Source: Faecalibacterium duncaniae
GTDB lineage: Bacteria; Bacillota; Clostridia; Oscillospirales; Ruminococcaceae
Direction: 5' to 3'
DNA: 64,000 nucleotides
NCBI RefSeq assembly: GCF_010509575.1
Contig: NZ_CP048437.1
Location: 1,984,001 to 2,048,000, forward strand
Shown here: one piece after another, positions 58,270 through 64,000 of the stretch
How the letters are laid out: each line of letters begins with the position of its first letter
How positions within the stretch are numbered: the stretch's first letter is position 1
Position numbers and translations under genes: made by a program
Notes under the pieces: generated by a model
Seen by the model: only the letters and a program-made list of their open reading frames with translations
The model's database searches: none
Told to the model about the DNA's origin: nothing

Positions 58270-61224
58270 TCAGGCTTCTGCCTTGGGGGCGGCCTTTTCC
58301 TCTGCCGCCTCATCGCGCTCTTCCAGAGCGGCGAACAGGCTGCGCAGACGGATGTTGACCGCACCCAGATTGGTGATCTCATCGATCTTGAGCTGGGTGT
58401 AGAGCTTGCTGCCTGCCTGCAGGATCTCGCGGGTCTCATCGGTAGTAATGGCATCCACGCCGCAGCCAAAGGAGACCAGCTGCACCAGATCCATATCCTT
58501 CTGGGTGGTGCAGTACTTGGCCGCCGCATACAGGCGGCTGTGGTAGGTCCACTGGTTCAGCACACTGGTGGGGAACTTTTCCACCCGGTTGGAGATGCTG
58601 TCCTCGGTGACAACAGCCGCGCCGTGGCGGGTGATGAGGTGGTCGATGCCATGGTTGATCTCAGGGTCAACGTGGTAGGGGCGGCCAGCCAGCACGATGA
58701 TGCGCTTGCCCTGACGGCGTGCCTCATCAATGATCTCGCTGCCCTTGACCCGGATCTGGGCCATGTGGGCCTCGTGCTCGGCGTAGGCAGCATCGGCAGC
58801 GGCCTGCACTTCCTTTTCGGAAATGCCGCCGAAGTATTTGGGCAGGACTTCCTTTGCCATCTTGCGGACAAAGTCCTTGGGGCGGTGGATGCCCACATAG
58901 TCATAGATAAACTTCTGGCCCTCCAGCTCGGGGCAGTTGCCTGCCAGAACTTCAGGGTAATAGGCCACCACCGGGCAGTTATAGTGGTTGTCGCCCAGAC
59001 CTTCGTCAAAGTTGTAGGTCAGGCAGGGGTAGAAGATGGCATCCAGGTGCATCTGGCTCAGGGCCTTGATGTGGCCGTGGCTCAGCTTGGCCGGGAAGCA
59101 GGCGGTATCGCTGGGGATGGTGGCCTGACCGGCCAGATACAGCCCCCGGCTGGACACCGGGCTGGTGTGCACGGCAAAGCCAAGTCTGGTCCAGAAGGTG
59201 TGCCAGAAGGGCAGCAGCTCGTACATATTCAGGCAGAGCGGGATGCCAATGGAGCCGCGCTTGCCGGGCACGGGCTTGTAACCGGCCAGCAGCTGCTGCT
59301 TGTAGGCGTACAGATTCAGGCTGTCGTCCTCGCTCTTACCGGTCACGGGCTTATCGCAGCGGTTGCCGGAGATGAACTTGCGGCCATCGGCAAAGGTGTT
59401 GATGGTGAGCTGGCAGTGGTTGCCGCAGCCGCCGCACTTGACGCTGACTACCTTCTGGTCGAAGGCTTCCAGCTCGGCCAGATTCATCATCCTGGAAGTT
59501 TCCTGATGGTTCTTATGGCTCTGGCGCAGGCCGAACAGGGCCGCGCCATAGGCACCCATCAGGCCCGCGATGTCGGGGCGGATAACCTCCACGCCCATCT
59601 CTTTTTCAAAGGCGCGGAGAACAGCTTCATTGTAGAAAGTACCGCCCTGCACCACGATCCTGCGGCCCAGCTCCTCAGGGCTGGATGCGCGGATGACCTT
59701 GTACAGCGCGTTCTTGACCACACTGATGGACAGACCGGCGGAAATATTCTCGATGGAAGCACCGTCCTTCTGGGCCTGCTTGACCGAGCTGTTCATAAAC
59801 ACGGTACAGCGGCTGCCCAGATCCACGGGGCGGTCTGCGAACAGGCCGAGAGCGGCGAACTTCTTGACATCATAGCCCAATGCCTGAGCAAAGGTCTGCA
59901 AAAAGCTGCCGCAGCCGGAGGAGCAGGCCTCGTTCAGGAAGATGTTGCTGATGGCACCATCCTCGATCTTGAAGCACTTCATGTCCTGACCGCCGATATC
60001 GATGATGAAATCTACATCGGGCATAAAGTATTTGGCGGCGGTGAAATGAGCCACCGTTTCCACCAGGCCATAATCACAGCGGAAGGCGTTCTTGACCAGT
60101 TCCTCGCCGTAGCCAGTGGTGGTCACGCTGGCCACCTGCAGGCCGGGGTGCTCCCGGTAGATCTTGATCAGCTGTTCCCGGATCAGGGGCAGCGGGTTGC
60201 CAAGGTTGGGCTGGTAATTGGTGTACAGGATCTGGCTCTTCTCGTCCACCACCACCAGCTTGACGGTGGTGGAGCCGGAGTCGATGCCGATATGCACCGG
60301 GCCGCACTGGGCGCTGAAAGGCACATGAGGCACTCTGTGGGACATGTGCCGGGCATGGAATTCCTCGTACTCCTGCTTGTTGGCAAAGAGCGGAGGCTCA
60401 CTGGCATAAGTAGCGGTGGCGGCGTACTGGTCCAGCGCGTCGGCCACTGCGGAGAGGTCGAACTCCTTGTCCGCATAGAGGGCGGCACCCAGCGCCACAT
60501 AGAGCAGGCTGTTCTCGGGGCAGGTTCCGGTGACCCCCAGCGCCTCATCAAAGCTCTTGCGCAGCACGCTGCTGAAGGTCAGCGGCCCGCCCAGATACAG
60601 GATATTGCCCTTGATGGGGCGGCCCTGTGCCAGACCGGCAATGGTCTGGTTGACCACCGCCTTGTAGATGCTGGCGGCGATATCCTCCGTGCGCGCGCCC
60701 TGATTGATGAGGGGCTGCACGTCGCTTTTGGCAAACACGCCGCAGCGGGACGCGATGGTATAGGTGCGCTCGGCCTTTTCCGCGGCCTTGTTCATCTCGT
60801 CGGCACTCATCTTCAGCAGGGTGGCCATCTGGTCAATAAAGGCACCGGTGCCGCCGGCGCAGCTGCCGTTCATGCGGACCTCGGTGCCGTTGGTCAGGAA
60901 CAGGATCTTTGCATCCTCGCCGCCCAGCTCGATCACACAGTCGGTGGCGGGCACAAACCGCTTGACTGCCACACGGGTGGAGAACACCTCCTGCACAAAG
61001 GGCACGCCGCAGCTGTCGGCCAGGCCCATACCGGCAGAACCGGAGATGCTCAGCAGAGCCTTGTTTCCGTGCAGGTGCTCTGCATCAATGCGGCGCAGCA
61101 GCTCCTGCGCCTTTTCCAGAATATGGCTGTAATGACGCTCGTATGTTGAATAAATCAGCGCATCATGTTCGTCCAGCACCGCGCACTTGATGGTGGTGCT
61201 TCCGATGTCAAGACCTACTCTCAC
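58270..61224 (-). CDS. Acyl-CoA dehydratase activase, tandem BadF/BcrA domains with DUF2229 region
   Basis: 984 residues. Two ASKHA ATPase domains of the BcrAD/BadFG type: the first begins MRVGLDIGSTTIKCAVLDEH and has NGSCAGGTGAFIDQM; the second begins HIGIDSGSTTVKLVVVDEKS and has NEACSSGCGSFLQTF. A C-terminal part from about residue 600 contains CGGCGNHCQLT and the DUF2229-type LPFWHTFWTRLGFAVHTSP. Such activases use ATP hydrolysis to push one electron into a 2-hydroxyacyl-CoA dehydratase. Start is GTG 61224, with AGGAGG at eight bases, and a good promoter upstream. Together with the next gene it totals about 1420 residues. Confidence 0.88.
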   Translation of the reverse strand: MRVGLDIGSTTIKCAVLDEHDALIYSTYERHYSHILEKAQELLRRIDAEHLHGNKALLSISGSAGMGLADSCGVPFVQEVFSTRVAVKRFVPATDCVIELGGEDAKILFLTNGTEVRMNGSCAGGTGAFIDQMATLLKMSADEMNKAAEKAERTYTIASRCGVFAKSDVQPLINQGARTEDIAASIYKAVVNQTIAGLAQGRPIKGNILYLGGPLTFSSVLRKSFDEALGVTGTCPENSLLYVALGAALYADKEFDLSAVADALDQYAATATYASEPPLFANKQEYEEFHARHMSHRVPHVPFSAQCGPVHIGIDSGSTTVKLVVVDEKSQILYTNYQPNLGNPLPLIREQLIKIYREHPGLQVASVTTTGYGEELVKNAFRCDYGLVETVAHFTAAKYFMPDVDFIIDIGGQDMKCFKIEDGAISNIFLNEACSSGCGSFLQTFAQALGYDVKKFAALGLFADRPVDLGSRCTVFMNSSVKQAQKDGASIENISAGLSISVVKNALYKVIRASSPEELGRRIVVQGGTFYNEAVLRAFEKEMGVEVIRPDIAGLMGAYGAALFGLRQSHKNHQETSRMMNLAELEAFDQKVVSVKCGGCGNHCQLTINTFADGRKFISGNRCDKPVTGKSEDDSLNLYAYKQQLLAGYKPVPGKRGSIGIPLCLNMYELLPFWHTFWTRLGFAVHTSPVSSRGLYLAGQATIPSDTACFPAKLSHGHIKALSQMHLDAIFYPCLTYNFDEGLGDNHYNCPVVAYYPEVLAGNCPELEGQKFIYDYVGIHRPKDFVRKMAKEVLPKYFGGISEKEVQAAADAAYAEHEAHMAQIRVKGSEIIDEARRQGKRIIVLAGRPYHVDPEINHGIDHLITRHGAAVVTEDSISNRVEKFPTSVLNQWTYHSRLYAAAKYCTTQKDMDLVQLVSFGCGVDAITTDETREILQAGSKLYTQLKIDEITNLGAVNIRLRSLFAALEERDEAAEEKAAPKAEA

Positions 61225-61264
61225 TTGCTTTTCCTCCTGAGGAACAATATAAAAATACAGTTGT

Positions 61265-61293
61265 ATTATACTCAAAAATCGGGATACAATCAA
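61265..61293 (-). promoter_or_regulatory. Promoter of the activase operon
   Basis: Minus strand: TTGATT (61293-61288), 17-base spacer, TATAAT (61270-61265). Confidence 0.85.
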
Positions 61294-61429
61294 TCCAGTC
61301 ATCATATTTTACACGCAAAAAATAGTATTTTCCGCTCAAAAAGTTAAACATTTTGTTAAATTCACGAATACAGCCCCCCTGTTTTTCTACGTTCCGGTTA
61401 AGATTCTTTACTCAGAGTGATTTTTACGC

Positions 61430-61466
61430 AAAAACGCCCTGCCCCGGAAAAGCCCGGAGCAGGGCG
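61430..61466 (-). terminator. Terminator of the ATPase/Spo0A-like pair
   Basis: Minus strand: CGCCCTGCTCCGG pairs with CCGGGGCAGGGCG (one G-T pair), then TTTTTGC. Confidence 0.9.
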
Positions 61467-61478
61467 CTGAATATCGTA

Positions 61479-62300
61479 TCATTCCATTTTATCGGACAAC
61501 AGAGCAAGCTCCCGCAGGATCTGCCAGCGCAGGCCATCCGCTGTGGTGAGTGCCGGATGGATGGTGTGCAGTTCCACGCTGCCCTCAATGGGAAACATCG
61601 TTCCGGCCAGCGGGATGCGCACCTCCGCCCGGGTGCCGCTTCCGGCACCGCGCGGCGTGAGGGAAAGCACCCACCCCATGTGGGCGCAGTAGCGGCGGCA
61701 GAGCAGCAGCCCTGCCTGCACACCGCCCAGGAAGCGGCGGCGGTTCTCCATCCAGTTTTCACCGGTGGGCAGGCCGCAGCCGTCGTCCTCCACGATCAGG
61801 TACAGATCCTCGTCGTCCCGGGTGAGCCGGATCTTGATCTGCCCGCCGGGGCTTACGGCCCGCAGGGCGTTGGAAAGCAGATGAAACAGCAGCTGCTCGG
61901 CCTCCTGAGCATCTGCCTTGACATAGCAGCGCCGGAACGGGCTGTGATCCACGATCAGCCGGATGCCCAGCTGCTTCTCGATCTCCGGGGCTATCTGGGC
62001 GGCCTCCATCAGGATCCAGCACAGGTCTACCGGCTTCATGGACGGCTTGTCGTTCATCTCCACTTCCAGCAGACCCATCATTTCCCGCAGGGTGCGCTCC
62101 AGGCGGATGCTCTCCTGCCCCATATCCTCCAGCGCCTGCCGGGTCCTTTCGTCTCCGGTCCGGGCCAGATGCATCTGCAGGTATTCCCGGTTCTGGTCCA
62201 TGATGCGCAGGGAGTGCAGCAGCACGCTCTCAAATTGTTTGCGGGGGAAATCCCCCATCCCGCTCTCTTTTGCCATTCCGTTCTCTCTCTTTTTTCTCAT
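61479..62300 (-). CDS. Sensor-less histidine-kinase-like protein (HATPase domain)
   Basis: 273 residues, no membrane helix. A helical N-terminal part (about 20-85) with VLLHSLRIMDQN, where His29 could be a phosphoacceptor, is followed by a HATPase_c fold: N box LLFHLLSNALRAVSPGG, G1 box LIVEDDGCGLPTG and a G2-like GVQAGLLLCRRYC. The canonical HE-R-T-P motif is missing. Its ATG overlaps the stop of the upstream Spo0A-like gene by four bases, so the two proteins are made together and probably act together. It could phosphorylate a partner elsewhere or act as an ATP-dependent switch. Confidence 0.85.
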   Translation of the reverse strand: MRKKRENGMAKESGMGDFPRKQFESVLLHSLRIMDQNREYLQMHLARTGDERTRQALEDMGQESIRLERTLREMMGLLEVEMNDKPSMKPVDLCWILMEAAQIAPEIEKQLGIRLIVDHSPFRRCYVKADAQEAEQLLFHLLSNALRAVSPGGQIKIRLTRDDEDLYLIVEDDGCGLPTGENWMENRRRFLGGVQAGLLLCRRYCAHMGWVLSLTPRGAGSGTRAEVRIPLAGTMFPIEGSVELHTIHPALTTADGLRWQILRELALLSDKME

Positions 62301-63049
62301 CGTCCGGCCTTCCGTCCCTGCGTTCCGCTGTCGATCAATTTCTGGCGGCCCGCATAGATCAGCTTGCCCAGGGTAACGCTATGCCCCATCAGGCCGTAAT
62401 CCTGCTTGAATTTCTGCCAGGCTTCGGTGTTGTATTTTTCCACCCCGTCGATCAGGCGGCGCATCCCGCAGTCCACAGCGGCCACTGTGGTGTGGTGTTC
62501 CTCGGCCACAGTCTGCAGGATCTCCTTGCGCACGGCCAGCTTCCGCTCTGTGCCGCAGACGACCTGCAGCGCAGTGGTCAGATATTCACAGTTCACATCC
62601 GGCTGCTGGATGCCCCACTCCGCATAAAGCTGCTTGCAGAACGGCAGCACCCAGAAGATGCCGATGTCCGTGGAGCTGCGCAGATCCAGCAGCAGATCCA
62701 GCAGGCTGCTGCGCTCCGGCAGGTACTGCCTGCCGTCCGGCCGCAGGAACGATGCCGTGGCATCGCTGTACCAGTCATCCCCCTGCAACAGCAGCAGCGG
62801 GCGGTTATGCAGGCTGTTGAGCCGCTTGAGGAACTCATACCCATCCATATCCTCCAGCTGGCTCGAAAGCACCACGATATCCACACTGCGCTGCTGGCGC
62901 AGCTCCCGCAGCAGCTCCTCGCCGCTGTGGAAGCAGACACAGCAGATCGCCGGATTCTGCTCCTCCAGATAATTTTTCCGGACGCGGATCTCCCGCTCGT
63001 CGTAGCTCAAAAGCGCGACATGCAGCTTTGAAACGAGTCGTTCCGTCAA
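62297..63049 (-). CDS. Spo0A-like protein with a degenerate receiver domain
   Basis: 250 residues. Residues 8-120 look like a receiver, but the phosphoacceptor aspartate is replaced by Ser62 (VVLSSQLEDMDGYEF), and the acidic pair of the pocket reads SYD. The C-terminal half (about 128-235) resembles the Spo0A DNA-binding domain: LTTALQVVCGTERKLAVRKE, VAAVDCGMRRLIDGVEK and LMGHSVTLGKLIYAGRQ. So it would bind DNA without classic phosphorylation. The start appears to be TTG 63049, behind a G-rich site; this is a less certain start. The partner gene overlaps downstream. Confidence 0.82.
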   Translation of the reverse strand: MTERLVSKLHVALLSYDEREIRVRKNYLEEQNPAICCVCFHSGEELLRELRQQRSVDIVVLSSQLEDMDGYEFLKRLNSLHNRPLLLLQGDDWYSDATASFLRPDGRQYLPERSSLLDLLLDLRSSTDIGIFWVLPFCKQLYAEWGIQQPDVNCEYLTTALQVVCGTERKLAVRKEILQTVAEEHHTTVAAVDCGMRRLIDGVEKYNTEAWQKFKQDYGLMGHSVTLGKLIYAGRQKLIDSGTQGRKAGR

Positions 63050-63381
63050 TCCAACCTTCCCCTTTGCCTTAAATTTGCCGCACTTTTCTTCCGTGCGTAC
63101 TGTACGATACTATTTTATAAGGCCCTGCGGAAAGATTCAATCCCCGAAAAAACGTCACTATGCGTCGAACTGTGCAGGAATGGCGGCTTTTTGCGTCTTG
63201 ATTTCTGGTAATTTACGTCATAAAGTGTCGATTTTTGTTTCTTTTACCTTCTCCAGCATAACACCATCTTTCCAGAAAAGCAACGGTTTGTTCACATTCA
63301 TCTGATACCATATCTACGTTATTTTGTTTTTTGTCCGGCATTTCCCACACGCCGCCGGGCATGCATAAGAAAGGCCTGCCT
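63050..63381. other. 332-base intergenic region with promoter for the Spo0A-like gene
   Basis: AT-rich, no believable gene. Contains the minus promoter listed separately and an 11-base palindrome CGTACTGTACG (63096-63106) close to its start point. No clear promoter for the plus-strand ABC gene could be assigned. Confidence 0.6.
63112..63140 (-). promoter_or_regulatory. Promoter of the Spo0A-like gene
   Basis: Minus strand: TTGAAT (63140-63135), 17-base spacer, TAAAAT (63117-63112). A palindrome overlaps the predicted start point. Confidence 0.65.
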
Positions 63382-64000
63382 ATGCTTCAACTGAAAAAGA
63401 TCCGCAAGGAATACAAAACCGGTGACCTAGTACAGACCGCACTGAATGATGTCAGCCTGAACCTGCGCGACAGCGAATTCGTCGCCATCCTGGGCCCCTC
63501 CGGCTCCGGTAAGACCACCCTGCTGAACATCATCGGCGGCCTGGATCGGTACGACAGCGGTGACCTTGTCATCAACGGGATCTCCACCAAAAAGTACACC
63601 GACCGCGATTGGGACTCCTACCGCAACCACACCATCGGCTTTGTGTTCCAGAGCTACAACCTGATCCCCCATCAGACCGTTCTGGCCAACGTGGAGCTGG
63701 CTCTGACCATTTCCGGCATCTCGGGCGCAGAGCGCAAGCACCGCGCCACCGAGGCACTGCAGAAGGTGGGGCTGGGCAATCAGCTGCACAAGCACCCCAG
63801 CGAAATGTCCGGCGGCCAGATGCAGCGCGTTGCCATTGCCCGTGCGCTGGTCAACAACCCGGATATCCTGCTGGCGGACGAGCCCACCGGCGCGCTGGAC
63901 AGCGAGACCAGCATCCAGGTCATGGAGCTGCTCAAGGAGGTGGCAAAGGACCGGCTGGTGGTCATGGTCACCCACAACCCGGAGCTGGCCCAGCAGTACG
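63382..64000 (+). CDS. ABC transporter ATP-binding protein, MacB/LolD type (3' truncated by window edge)
   Basis: 206 residues are visible; the gene runs off the right edge. It opens MLQLKKIRKEYKTGDLVQTA, with Walker A LGPSGSGKTTLLNIIGGLDR, Q-loop GFVFQSYNLIPHQTVLANVE, signature MSGGQMQRVAIARAL, Walker B ILLADEPTGALDSET and the H-loop MVTHNPELAQQY. These are the hallmarks of the MacB/LolD/FtsE-like group, which energise FtsX-type permeases for antimicrobial peptide resistance or lipoprotein release. The permease should follow outside the window, possibly fused to this ATPase. GAAAGG precedes the ATG. Confidence 0.93.
   Translation, partial: MLQLKKIRKEYKTGDLVQTALNDVSLNLRDSEFVAILGPSGSGKTTLLNIIGGLDRYDSGDLVINGISTKKYTDRDWDSYRNHTIGFVFQSYNLIPHQTVLANVELALTISGISGAERKHRATEALQKVGLGNQLHKHPSEMSGGQMQRVAIARALVNNPDILLADEPTGALDSETSIQVMELLKEVAKDRLVVMVTHNPELAQQY

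Noticed and set aside
58243-61149. 968-residue open frame on the plus strand
   Set aside because: Antisense shadow of the activase gene. High GC at third positions keeps the opposite frame open; it has no family motifs.
1-64000. CRISPR arrays and rRNA genes
   Set aside because: No regularly spaced direct repeats and no rRNA-like conserved blocks were found by eye.

Overview
The window is about 64 kb of a GC-rich, densely packed Firmicute chromosome. Inferred host: a Faecalibacterium-like member of the Oscillospiraceae/Ruminococcaceae. The grounds are AGGAGG-type ribosome binding sites, sigma-A promoters with 17-base spacers, DnaD and a DnaI-like helicase loader, an FMN riboswitch before ribU, NfnAB-type flavoproteins, several MATE exporters, and a 2-hydroxyacyl-CoA dehydratase activase system. 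No rRNA, CRISPR array or transposase gene was seen. There are six tRNA genes.

Layout. 1-5.1 kb: end of a cobalamin pair, a frameshifted MATE gene, mraY and an intact MATE gene. 5.1-7.9 kb: an AT-rich single-polypeptide type IIL (MmeI-like) restriction-modification gene. 8-13.5 kb: riboswitch-controlled ribU, an MscS channel and a heterodimeric ABC exporter. 13.5-25.3 kb: a DUF454 remnant, TraX, tRNA-Gly(CCC), a DnaD / DnaI-like / carboxylesterase operon, an AraC-MATE pair, a PH-domain protein, a nucleoid-associated protein and a PAS-GGDEF protein. 25.5-32.3 kb: a second heterodimeric ABC exporter, a five-tRNA operon and nfnAB. 32.4-36.3 kb: the fructose operon fruR-fruK-fruA, with paired operators and an inserted MITE-like repeat. 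37-48.9 kb: a solute-binding lipoprotein next to a GGDEF-EAL receptor, a UvrA2-like ATPase, prfB, a prokaryotic RING-type membrane protein, galU and another MATE gene. 49-52.4 kb: two lipoproteins and a PsiE-family protein. 52.4-56.9 kb: a variable patch with a RelB/YoeB pair, a deletion scar through an amino-acid ABC transporter, an LRR lipoprotein, an S24 repressor divergent from a collagen-like protein, and an EAL fragment. 56.9-61.2 kb: 2-hydroxyacyl-CoA dehydratase and activase genes. 61.5-63.1 kb: an ATPase-domain protein coupled to a Spo0A-like protein with a degenerate receiver. The window ends inside an ABC ATPase gene.

How the genes work together: envelope transport dominates (four MATE genes, two ABC exporter pairs, MscS, RibU, fructose PTS). 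Signalling is the second theme (two c-di-GMP proteins and the Spo0A-like pair). Many units are bounded by strong, often bidirectional, intrinsic terminators. The most unusual loci are the repressor/collagen-like divergon in its decayed neighbourhood (53-57 kb), the solute-binding protein/GGDEF-EAL pair (37-41.5 kb) and the Spo0A-like pseudo-receiver pair (61.5-63 kb).

All family calls come from reading motifs by eye; no database search was run. Terminator, promoter and operator calls rest on sequence pattern only.
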